64,000 bases of DNA, taken from contig OY728157.1 of the NCBI GenBank assembly GCA_963277665.1, positions 363,768,067 to 363,832,066 on the forward strand, in the 5' to 3' direction. The notes under the pieces are model-generated. The model was not told the origin of the DNA, did not search any database, and saw only the letters and a list, made by a program, of their open reading frames with translations. Shown here one piece after another: positions 34,403 to 45,539 of the stretch. How positions within the stretch are numbered: the stretch's first letter is position 1; the number at the start of each line of letters is the position of its first letter. The DNA is from Viscum album. Its lineage: Eukaryota; Streptophyta; Magnoliopsida; Santalales; Viscaceae. A program made the translations under genes and the position numbers.

Positions 34403-36336
34403 ATGGCTCTCAAGAGAATCAGAATTGATGATGAACTGGCAAGCAAGCGACTTGATGATATGATGAGCATCATTGGCCATGATTATTATACCGTCTACAA
34501 CAGAACTCTCCTAGATTTGGATAAATATTTGAAGAAGTATCATCGTGACTTCCCCCAGAGCATTTATCTGCCTTTGTATGGCTATGGTCATCTGCGAGAA
34601 GTTACCATTCCAGAGGCAAAGAACTATCTCTCAATTTATTGGTTTTAGAATTACACCAACTTTGCTTCAGTAAATATTTCATGTAGAGGAGCGTTTTTAA
34701 ATGCCGGAATAGTAGAGAAGGCCCATATGATGCATCATAGCCCTTCTACACCAGATCTGAAACTTCATAAGCCTGAGATGCAACCACATTGTTATCCCTC
34801 AATTTTCAGAAACTCTCAGATGGATCAATACAAAGGTTGGAAGAAGAGTTGGGACTTCCATCATGGAGGAGGTGTGAAGCCAACTTGGATGTGGGCATAC
34901 TAGGTGTGACAAACCTGTGCAGATTTTGTCAAGTATTTGAAAGGAGTTGTTATATATGAAGTCGTCTGGGTTGGGAAAACATATGTTTACAGGCATGATA
35001 ACTTAATGTCGGAGATACTTAGCCATTGGAGCCTAGAAACCAATTCTTTTCATCTGACTCATGGAGAAGTAGGCATCAGTATGTGGGATTTCCACAAGAT
35101 CTCAGGGGCTCCAATTTTGGGTGATATGTATGATGAATTCATCCCTCCCAAGGTGACTTGGAATGATTCAAAGAAAACTCCAGCTTTATCTTGGGAATTA
35201 TTTAAAATTTTCCACAATATTAAGAGTTCAGAGACCTCCTTAACTCATTATAGAAACGATATTCATCCAGAGGAGTGGATGAATATGTTTCTTATCGAGA
35301 AGCAGGAGAAGGAGACGAAGGAGAAGGGATCCAAGAAGAAAAGGCCCACTCGTCCTACCACCTATCCCAAAACAGAAAAAAGGGGTGCTCCTGGCACATT
35401 ATGGCTGACTCTAGAAGCAAGAGAATTTGAGAAGTGGGGATATGAGGTGAATCAGAGGATCCCAAAGAAGACTCATCTGGCAGGATTTTTGACCTTGTGG
35501 CTAAATGTTTATCTTCTTCTAGTCAAGGACGCGAAGGGAGGTGTCAGGCCAGGGACATCCGTTATTGCGGCTAAGTTGGATGAAGGAAAAATGGTTGGGT
35601 TGGCTACCCCCATTTTAGCAAAGATTCACAGGAGTTTACTCCATGTCTTCATGGGTAAGTCTCTTTTGATAATAGTGGGACCATTCTAGGTTTTGTGGGG
35701 ATGGATCGCCACTCACTTCAGGACGTATAATTTACAGAATGGATTACAGATTCCTGGAAGTTCTTTCAGGCCATCAGTGCAGGAATTCTCTGGAATTTAT
35801 CCACTAGCTCTCAACTCTTATGACATGAATGTGAGGCTAATCATGTATAAGGAATTTAATTTCTTTCCTTATGGAAATCCGCCAACATCAGTGAATTTGA
35901 GGTTGCGGTATCCTGAGATGAGGCTGACTATGCTTTCAAGATGAAGGATCTAAAGCATAAGATCAAAGATAAATTCATCCAGTAGATGCACCTTCAACAA
36001 CAGTTATATTTTTTTACTAGGAAACTTGACCAACTCAATAATTCATTGGAGGGATCTTAAGAAAATGGGATGAAATCCATCGTGGATGCCAATAAAGCAC
36101 TCCATCAAGCTGAAAAGAGTGAATTTAGTCGAGTGCATGAGCTTCAAGTAGCTTCTGATGAATCTCGGGATGTTGTACATCAAGTGAAGACTTATGTTGA
36201 CAGCCTCTTGTAATTTCATGGAAAAGAGAAGAGACTCCAATCTGTGGATGTCCTTCTAACTTTTGTGCATCAAATGGAACGAACGTTTTCATCTTTAATC
36301 ATTTATGCACGTATTTTCCTTTGCTACATTCTTTAG
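34403..36336 (+). pseudogene. Second antisense PMD gene, internally deleted
   Basis: Start ATG at 34403. The first 82 codons are open (no stop at codon 13, unlike the other copy) to TAG 34646-34648. The 34937-35689 frame holds the PMD core (HWSLETNSFHLTHGEVGISMWDF ... GGVRPGTSVIAAKLDEGK). TAG at 34646 and 35687 are shared with the first copy, so they predate the duplication. At 35881-35886 the exon 1 sequence FFPYGNPP joins directly to last-exon sequence equivalent to 18198, removing about 2.7 kb including all six introns and shifting frame. The repeated CCAAC at both breakpoints suggests a microhomology deletion. The tail ends at TAG 36334-36336. Confidence 0.85.
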
Positions 36337-38887
36337 ATTTTTACCTAAGCCAATGGGCCTAGTAATCATAGTTTGATTTTTTCACTAGGATTATTATAAA
36401 TAACCCTACAAACTTTGAATCTTTTAATTTCTCAATATTACCTAAATCACACAAAATATATGTTTAGTGAGCTGGAACTTGACATTTATTAAGATTTCCC
36501 TTGTCTTTTTTGGGCAGTTTAAAGTCATACACGTTGGACATAAAAAGTATAATTTTTAAGGTCGAAATAGCTTTCACCGGATGGATTAAAAATGTACTCA
36601 ATTCCTTGACAATTTTTCTGAAAACATATTACCACACTCAAGTATGATGGAAAAAAATGCAAACTATGACTTCAGAAATTTTGAATTTGAGGAATGATAT
36701 GAAAAAGGGATAAAAAGCATTAGAAGAAGTAGTTCCCAAGAATGAAGTTACCATTATTTAACAAACCTGTTATGGGGTTGAATTATGCAGGGCCACCTAA
36801 GGGCATTGGCTGCATAGTCAAATAATAGCATCTTTCAGCTGACAATTCTGTTATGTAGACTACTTAAGCAAGGCCGCCTAAGGGCACGTGCTGCATAGTC
36901 AGGCAAAAGAATTTTCAGAAATTTACTTTTCTACTCCTAAAAAGCCAGTGAATGTTTATGGAGATTCAAATTTTCCAAATCATAGAGTTTGCTGTATGGA
37001 GAGAGGTACTTGAATATGGAGAAGATATTTTCAAAAAAGATTGTCTAAGAACTGGATGAATGTCACTCCTACGAAGGTCTGACCCAAACGTAGGGAAGGG
37101 AAATATAAACCATAGACTTGAATACTTTCAGATCATGAAAAATAACATGGGACAAATATGTTAAGGATGGCTATTTTTGCAGATCCCTACACATTTTCAT
37201 TAAGACCAATAAGTACAAAAGAGGTTTTCTTTCCAGGAATGAAGTTACCACTATTTAAAAAACCTGTTAGGGGGTTGAATTATGCAGGTCCACCTTAAGG
37301 CATTGGCTGCATAGTCAAATAATAGTATCTTTTGGCTGAGAAGTATGTTATGTAGACTGTTTATGCAAGGCCGCCTAAGGTCGCGTGCTGCATAGTCAAG
37401 AAAAATAACTCTCAGAAATTGGAAATTTTCTGACCAGAAGTCAAGAAAAAAGTTATGAAGATCTAAAAAATATTTAAGGTTAGGATTATCACACATAAAA
37501 ATGGGCATTTGTTCAATGCATGTAGAGATACACAGACCAATGCTAACCAAAATCATGTTGTGGCCGGGTCCTGAATTGAAATGTTGGACTTCACTATGTA
37601 TCCCATAAGGATAGGAATTAATCCATATGTAGTTCTTGAAATACAGTTTAACGTCGTGTGGGATGAAAGTTTGAGAGATCTTAGTTTAGGGTCATAGAGC
37701 TTGGACCATAATAATGAATACACAGTGTGTATTTTCATGAGGATTTTTCAGCCAGGGGACTAAAAGTGGAATTTGGGGTTAGTCCCAAAGAGTTGGGGTT
37801 GGATTCGAGGGACACTCAAACATTCCTATGTATCCCATAAGGATGGTAATCAAGCCTACGTAGTTCTAGAAATAACCTCTGTATAAATTTGGTTCGTACA
37901 TGTGAAAGGTGAAAGGGGACTTTAGTGCAATGATGTTTTGACCCAAGATAAAAGGTTCGGGAATTTCCATGTATGCACTTAGTCTTTGGAATGTAACGTG
38001 ATTGGAAATCAATGTAAATAATGATTCCCTCTCAGGTGAGGGTATCAAAGAATGTTGTATTTTATTTTCATACAGGAAAAAAGTGTTTTACAGTTTAACG
38101 TCGTATAGCAAGGACAAAGGTGAACCAATTTGAAGATGTTGATTTTGAGGGCGGTTTTACAAATCAACATTGTATGAGATGCAGATGAACCGATGTGAAG
38201 AGATTGGTTTTGGGATTGAACCTCAGGAGGTTGCCTACGTACCCAGCCTAAAAGGCAAGGATCAAAGTCCGCGTAGTTCAATTTAAAGAATGAATTAGTG
38301 ATCAAGTTGTTCTTGAGGACAATGACCTAAAAATGGTGTTGGGACTTACGCATGGTTAGCGGCTCAGGGAGGGTGTTATGGTTGAAGTTTACTGTAAGAT
38401 CATGTGAGTCATACTTAGTGTGAGAAACAATAGGTAGCAACAACCTTAACGATGCACAGTTTGATGTCGTGTAGGACATATAAAGGGACTATGCAATAAA
38501 AAGTCTTGCAGTAAGGACTATTGGTGTTGTACAGTTTAGTGTCATGTAGCAGGGACAGAATATAGTTTAACATCATGAAGGACGTATTAAGGGATCTCTA
38601 TATAGTTTAGCGTCATGTAGTTAGGACGATGGAGACAATACAGTTTAATATCATGTTGGACAAAAAGGGGAACTGTGCAGTTTAATTTCATGTAATAAGG
38701 ACAAAAGAGGACACAGTTTAACATCATGTTGGAAGTATTAGGGACTTTTTCACAGTTTAATGTCTTGTATCTAGGATGTCACAGTTTAACGTCTTGCTGG
38801 ATGAAAAGGTTTCAAATAGTTTAAGGTCATATGCTTGGACTATGGATGGTTAAATTTAACGTCTTGTGGGACGAAAAGGTATTTGTG
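36337..38887 (-). other. Second unit: non-coding region between pol and PMD
   Basis: Colinear copy of 18652-21201, with the four CTGCATAGTCA motifs (36787-37402) and the CAGTTTAACGTCATG array (about 37630-38870). No gene seen. Confidence 0.75.
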
Positions 38888-40710
38888 TTACACAAAATAC
38901 TTCTTCAGAAATCTGGAATTGGTTAGAGTAGTGATGAGTTCTCCATCCATTGAGATTAAAGAATAATCTCCATTGGAGTAGACCTTATGTATTGAATAAG
39001 GTCCTTACCATTTTGGCTCAAGATTGGGAGGTTTCTTTCCTGGTATCATTGGAGTTCTGAGAACTAATACCAATTCTCCCTGAATTAATGAATGAAGACA
39101 AACTTTTTTTTGTTGAAAGCTCATGCTATTCGATTCTGATAGACTTCCAAATGGTGCAGGGTGCATAATATTTTCTCATCTAACCATTCCAATTCATCCA
39201 ATCACTTTTGATATTGTTCATATGTAGATGACTGATCACAAATGGCTACTCTGACCGAGGGTAATTGAACCTCAATTGGCAAGACTGCTTTCGTTCCATA
39301 TACCAATGAATATGGAGTTGACCGCGTTGTAGTGCGGGTGGTGGTCCGATAATCCCATAAAGCATGAAAGAGTTTATGAGGACATGACTTCTTATCTTTA
39401 TCCACCATCTTTTGCAGTATATTTGACAGAGTCTTGTTGAAAGATTCTATATGGCCATTGGCCGCTGCATGATAACGAGATGAATGGTTGGATTTGATGT
39501 TGTATTCTTGATACAACTTTCTCACCTCGGATGACCAGAAGTTGGTTCCATTTTCCTTCAATATGGTATGAGGGACACCAAATCTGGTAATGATGTTAGA
39601 CTTGATGAAGATAACCATGCATTTAGAACTAACTTCTTTGAGAGGTATCACCTCTGCCCATTTAGAAAAGAAGTCAGTAGTGGTAAGAATGTACTTAAAC
39701 TGCTTGGATGTAGCTGAAGGATAAGGTCCTACTATATCCATTCCCCATGTGGAAAATGGCCATGAGTATTTAGCTGCATGAAGAAACTCTGGGGGTTGAT
39801 GAATGAAGTTGGCATGTACTTGGCAAGAATGACATTTATTTGTGAAATCAACACAATCTTGTATCATTGAAGGCCAAAAGTATCCAAGCCTTCGAATTTG
39901 ATTAGATAGTCTATGTCCAGACTGGTGGCCACCACAGACTCCTGCATGCACTTCTTTCATGATAGTCATTGTCTCTTCACCATCAATACATCTGAAGAGA
40001 ACTCCATCAAAACCACGTTTGTATAGAATTTTATCTGGGTGATATGGGCTGTCATAAAGAGTAAAATTGACCACATCTCGCCGGATTTGTTCTTTCCTGG
40101 CTCTATCAGGTGGAAGTGTTCCATTTTGAAGGTATTCTCTGATAGGTGTCATCCATCCTATAATATGACCATATGGTTCAGGAATGGGACTAATTTCATT
40201 GATTTCCTCTGTTCTGATTTGAACATAAGGTGAAATTGTATGGTGGTGGGCAATATTGATGGTTGTCTCGTCCCGATTTGGATCTTCCAGAGCTGTGGCT
40301 ATATTAGCCAGTGCATCAGCTTGGGCATTTTTTGATCTTGGTACATAAGAAAATGTCGGTTCCGAAGGGAATTCCACCATTAACTCTCTGACGTAATCAT
40401 ACAAATGTATTAGTTCTTCTTTTCTGATTGCATAATCCCCATTGACTTGTTTGATTACCAGGTCTGAATCACATTTCACCTTTAAGTGATTCACTTGTGC
40501 TTGAAGCACCAACTCCAATCCTGCGATGAGAGCTTGGTATTCTGATTTATTATTTGTACTGCCTCCCAACAATGACAAGGAATAAGGTAAAAATTCCTTT
40601 TCCATGGAAATGAGTACAACTTCTAACCCAACTTTGTTGAACTTAGAATCTTCCATTTTCCTCCCTGTTGGACTTCTGGAAGCACCATCAAAGTAAATTT
40701 CCCACGTTTG
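38888..40710 (-). pseudogene. Second unit: second RNase H and integrase, mostly open
   Basis: The frame 40656-39202 is open for 484 codons. Residues 1-150 are the archaeal-type RNase H (SLSLLGGSTNNKSEYQALIAGL, KCDSDLVIKQVNG, SKNAQADALANIA). The integrase zinc domain follows (HAGVCGGHQSGHR ... KCHSCQVH), then the core: TWGMDIVGPYPSA with the first Asp, TTDFFSKWAE, LKENGTNFWSSE with Glu at the second acidic position, and GHIESFNKTL with the third. TGA at 39202-39204 stops it, and an extra T in the run near 39110 shifts the C-terminus relative to the first copy. The pol end is at 38888. Upstream domains are deleted, so it has no natural start and cannot act alone. Confidence 0.85.
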
Positions 40711-40736
40711 AAGACTTTATTTAATAGATAATACTT

Positions 40737-42715
40737 CCTACTTTCAAAAGGTAGGTTCTCATTAGTCATGCACTGATGAGACTTAGGAATTTACATTGTT
40801 TGAGAGGATGGGAGTTCAGATTAATCACACCCTTTTGGGGGGAATTATTGTCTACTCCAGGTCTCTCTTTATAGATTTAAGTTATATTCTTGAATCCTTA
40901 TTAAATTACCAAGTATAAAGTGAGCTTTCCTTTAGATCTGAAAATCAATGATTGATATGTAGGAAATTTAGAGAATCTTCTATATTTATTTTAAGTTCTT
41001 CATCGATAGAGAATCATCTGTATTTGTTAGAGATTCTTAGTCAATGGTATCCTTCAATACATTATATAAAAGTCTCTTGGTCATTATGATGACCATACTG
41101 GTTTTAAAGCCACTCGGTGGGGCACTTGAAGTTTATTGTTATTCAGAAGGACATAGATTATTTCAGAGTTGGGATTGTACCCATAGATGGGCTACCTATG
41201 TATCCTTTATTTAGAAAAGGAATCAGAAACCATGTAGTTTGAGTAAGGGAGTATGATGTTTAAGTATGATTGATGGCTCAAAGAAAGATGTCATGGTTAC
41301 TTTTACACTCTAAGCTCACGTGAATCATGCTCAGTGTGAGAAACAAGAGGTATTGGTGAAACTAGACAATTGTGCCATGAAATATGCAATCATAGAAAAT
41401 GGTGTGGGGATTATGTATGTATGACTGTCCAAATAGATGAGGATTGAGATTTATTTCAGATAAGAAACCTAGGAACAAGGTCCATAAAGGTATATGTACT
41501 TTATGGAGATTTGAATACTCTAACTTGGGGCTTACTCTTGAGGAAATGCCCAAATTAGGAGTGGACTTATGATTGGGTTTTACTCCTGAGAAGGAAGCCC
41601 AGATCAAAAAGTAGATTAAGACTGGTTAAGAGAAATTAAGACTGGGGCTTACTCTTAAGGAGGAGGCCCAGGTTAAAGGGATTTGAAGATTGGGGCTTAC
41701 TCCTGAAGAGGAGGCCTAGTTTAAGGGAATTTTAGAATTAAGGGACTTGGGGATTACTCCTAAAGAGGATGCCCACATTTGAGACTGAGGCTTACTCCTG
41801 AAAAGGAATCCCAGGTTAAGGATTCTCTCATCTTAAAGGATGAGGTTGAATGAATGAACTCTCTAACTTTAGTGATGAAAAGATGTGTAAATCACTAGGT
41901 TTTGAGAGATGTTCAACAGAATTCCTTTCAGATAATGAATCCAACAAGGAAATCATGCCATGAATGACTTTGGAGAGAAATATGAAGACTTAATCTTGAA
42001 TAGGAGAGGTGGATAGGTGTAATAGGGGTGAAATGGGCAGGAAGGGCACCCAAAAAGAGAGGGGCGTGCAAGTCCTGTGTGGGTGCGCAAGTCTTGGTCG
42101 CACAGGTGTACCTGTGAGACACATGGGTACTTGCGCGCCACTCAACCATTAAGGTAGAACTTGGGCGAGGCTTGGATCAATCTTTTAGTATTATCCCTAA
42201 AGGATTCCAGAAGAGGGGCGCGTAAGTTCTGTTGAAGGAGCAAGGCGGCGCGCAAGTATGGTCATTTCCTTTAGTGGCTGGCCACTTAGGCGTGCAAGTG
42301 TTGATGATTTCCAACACTTAGGTCTTCCCCCTCCTCTTTAGATCTTCCGTTATAGGTAAGAAATTACCTTAGAAGTGTTCAGAAGCTTTGAGAAGATACT
42401 AGGGTGTTGGGAGCTCAAAGCTGAATTTCTGGAACTTATTTTTCTCCCAAATGGGGGGCCCATAGGGGTATTTATAGGCCGGAGAATCCCTGGGTGAAAT
42501 TTCAAAGAAGGCGCGCAAGTCACCTGCGTGACCAATTGGTGGCACGCAAGTATACTTGCACTAACTTAGTGGAACTTGTGCGACCCAAGTGCATTTGATT
42601 CTTAGTTCATGCCTTTGTCAATTTTTGATGTTTCCTTCAAAGAATGAATCACTTTGAGTTCAAGGTATTTCCCTTTTCATTCCTTTAGACTCTGTGACGG
42701 AAAGGTGTTTCAACA
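40737..42715 (-). repeat. LTR-C (5' LTR of the deleted unit, inner end missing)
   Basis: Starts at the equivalent of LTR-A 11511, so about 116 bp of LTR plus the primer-binding site are lost. It joins pol sequence equivalent to about 23040 at a shared CCT. It ends GTTTCAACA at 42715. Its right half differs from A and B at many sites, including an insertion of about 20 bp near 42560. TATA box at 42469-42476 (-). Confidence 0.85.
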
Positions 42716-42720
42716 CCTAC
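42716..42720. repeat. Target-site duplication CCTAC (right)
   Basis: Identical to 11390-11394; together they bracket the whole tandem. Confidence 0.85.
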
Positions 42721-45539
42721 ACATATGAATTCAATTGGTGTGGGGGTCTATAATTATGTGTGGCTTGTTTCTTGCTCTAACAAGATACGCAATGACACTC
42801 GGGTCCTATTCCCTAGTCCAGCTACAATATTCCATTTCTCTACCCATAGAGACACATTCATCATTAACAAATGAGATTAAAATTAATAGATCATATCCTT
42901 TCCTCATGACATTAAACTACATGTTATCGAAAGAACTATGTGTGGCATGATTCTCAACCCATTGAGATAAGGAGTGACGCCTAGGCCTTAAGTCCTAGTC
43001 TGAGCCATGAGGTAAATAAAAATTCCCACTCTTCTAAATATGATCTAGATATATGCAATAGATCCCAAAATTCATGGCCAATATTAATCCAAACACTTCC
43101 TTTATACTTGTACCTACCCTTTATGCACATCATACTCCTAGTCTTGGATACTTTTGGATCTACATAATCTTTCTCCAACTCCTGGTGACAGAATGTCTGG
43201 TACCTGAAGGCTCCTTTTTTGTATTATGCAATATGTTCCCCAGTTGGTTTTTTATAAAACAACCCTCATAATAGGTCTGTTATCCAAAGGATATCCCTAT
43301 TTGACTATGTATCACATTCCCAAGTAGTCCTTGCATAAAATAGACCACAAAATAGGTTTGTCAACCAGCAGTAACTTCACCCTTGGGAGAAGCCTCTTCT
43401 TTCCCAATGATAATTGATGAAAATATATTGAAACCCATGATTTGAAATAGTCTATAGTCATCCCTCACATATTTTTCCTATACCCTTTCTCTTAATCTGA
43501 GAACCCCCAAGGTAGTTGTTTATGATTTCCTCCATGTATGAAGTATGTTGGAACAACCTTGGCCCAAAAGGCCATGCAGCCCTATCATTTCTATGGTTCT
43601 AGTCATACAAACTAAAACTACATGAACCATATTCCCTACATCAGATCAAACCTATATAGGAAACCTATTTTCCCCAATATTAAGAAATTTTTACTTGAAA
43701 TTCCCCTTTTTTGTTGATGTACTTTTCTCCCGCAATCCAAACTTTATGCCTGGGGAAATATGAATTTCCACAAACTTCTATCAGATTTTAGAGATAGAAT
43801 GTCATAATTCTTAAGGGATTATTTTCTTAACTATGTTGTAACATTCCCTAGTTGGACTTTTATAAGTTCCTCACAAATTTTAGATCCTGTCAACTAACTT
43901 ATTCCACTATTTACTATGTAGTATACGCTCTAGTTATCCTTGCATAAAATAACCCAAAAATGGGTTTGTCAATCAATGGTAACTTATTTCTCAGGAGAGA
44001 CCTCCTCTAACATCATAATCCATTTTACCCATACCAATATTTGGATCCATGGATCCCCAAATCACAGCTTATAATTTTCTCCTCTCCCACCTGAATAGGG
44101 TAGCACATTTCTGGATAGATTACCAAGAATGTTATAACCATCAACCTTTTGGTAAAATCTAAAGACCTTGAATTATAGCCCCATTAATTTCTTATTCCTA
44201 TGAATTTAAAGTACATATCATTATGTCCTTGCTGTATGAATTTAAAATTCATATCATAACATCTTAGTAACAATCCATTAAACTTTACAATAATATCTTT
44301 ACTATAATACATTAAACTACATGGTCAGTATCCTGTTCATATGAAATTAAACTACATGATACTTCTTCCCAAGTTAGAAAGGGGCATCCCCCCCTGACAT
44401 CGACCATCTAACATTATATACCCACCTTTACTCGATCCAAATCCATGTAAGATTAGTTTCCCATTCATGTCCAGTACCAATACATATATTTCATTCATTC
44501 TCATACACCACCCTTTGTCAAAACCACCCATTATGGTCTTAATAAATCCAAATCTTAAGCTTTGACCATTAGAAATAGAATTTCGTAATTCCTGAGAACT
44601 TGTTTGCATGACTATGTTGTAATAATCCCTATTTGTTAGTTTTTCACAAATTTTAGGGCCTAACGGCCTATGTATATCACTAATTGACTATGTGGTACAT
44701 GCCCTAGTTTTCCTTACATGAAATAGAAAACAAAATGGGTGTTTCAATCGATTCTAACATTGTCCTCAAGAGACACTTCTAATATTCCTTAATATCGAGT
44801 TTTAGATTTGAAAAACACAAATCATTTCTCAAAATTACCCTTGGGGTATTTGATGGATTTCGAAACATTCTTGACCAGCAAGCCTTGTTGGGGTCATCAT
44901 ATCAAAAGTTATAGTCAAACCTATTTGACCTAAAATACCAGTCTCATTGGTCCATCTTTCATAAATTTAAACCTCCCACAAAAAGAGACATAGTACTCAC
45001 CAGATTGAAAACCCACAAAGGGAACTCTAGAAAAAATCAAAGTCTTGGATTGATAGACCTTCACATCATGTGGTTTAGGAAAAATTGATCAATTAAAATT
45101 AATAGGCACAAAACTTATTAGGATGAGAACCTAAAAATGGAAGTCTAAGAAAAAACCAAGTCTTCCCAACTAAGTCTACTTCATTTTGTGCTTAGGAAAA
45201 AAATTAGGTTGATGACATAAAAAACAAATTTTTTAGGGTTTTCCACATGAAACTAGAAATAATTGAACTATACTCTCTAGGCCCCATGGATTAGTCAAAA
45301 AAATTATAGCATTTTTTCATCCCATTACTGTGGTTACAACTATCTTATAAAAATATACTTTTTTTATACACAAATTAGTTTCGATGTCACATTATGATTA
45401 TAGGATGAAGAAATGGATGAATATTTAAATGATTGGAAACAATTTTCTTTTCATTTATGAGGAAAAACTCAGAGGATAATTCACAATATGGAGTCTCTCT
45501 ATTATACTTTACAAGATACGGTCAACATAACTCTTCATC
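42721..45539 (+). other. Outer element 3' non-coding region, right part
   Basis: Continues 11394. CATGACATTAAACTACATG-type motifs recur near 42907, 44273, 44307 and 44341. Two long paragraphs (about 43260-43600 and 43850-44050, with a third at 44630-44800) share 'caTatgttccccagttggttttt' and 'tccttgcataaaataga.cacaaaatgggtttgtcaa' text, so the region is built from diverged tandem duplications. No gene seen. Confidence 0.6.

Larger units (their letters stand above)
11395..42715 (-). mobile_element. Inner Tat/Ogre-like element as an LTR-internal-LTR-internal-LTR tandem
   Basis: Three LTRs (11395-13471, 31782-33858, 40737-42715) separate two internal regions. Pol reads on the - strand, so each unit's 5' LTR is on its right. 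The first internal region, 13472-31781, has ORF1, gag, protease, RT, RNase H, second RNase H, integrase, non-coding repeats and an antisense PMD gene. The second, 33859-40736, has the same order but lost about 2.7 kb inside PMD and about 8.9 kb from the second RNase H through the inner end of LTR-C. The outermost ends carry the same CCTAC duplication, so the tandem arose at one insertion site rather than by two insertions. Confidence 0.9.

Noticed and set aside
11395..42715. Two independent insertions, one beside the other
   Set aside because: The single CCTAC pair at the outermost ends and the chimeric middle LTR fit tandem growth of one insertion better.
42735..45360. Short frames in the right part of the outer 3' region (for example 42735-42950, 43074-43271 and 44352-44609)
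   Set aside because: They fall in diverged non-coding repeats and show no recognisable motifs.
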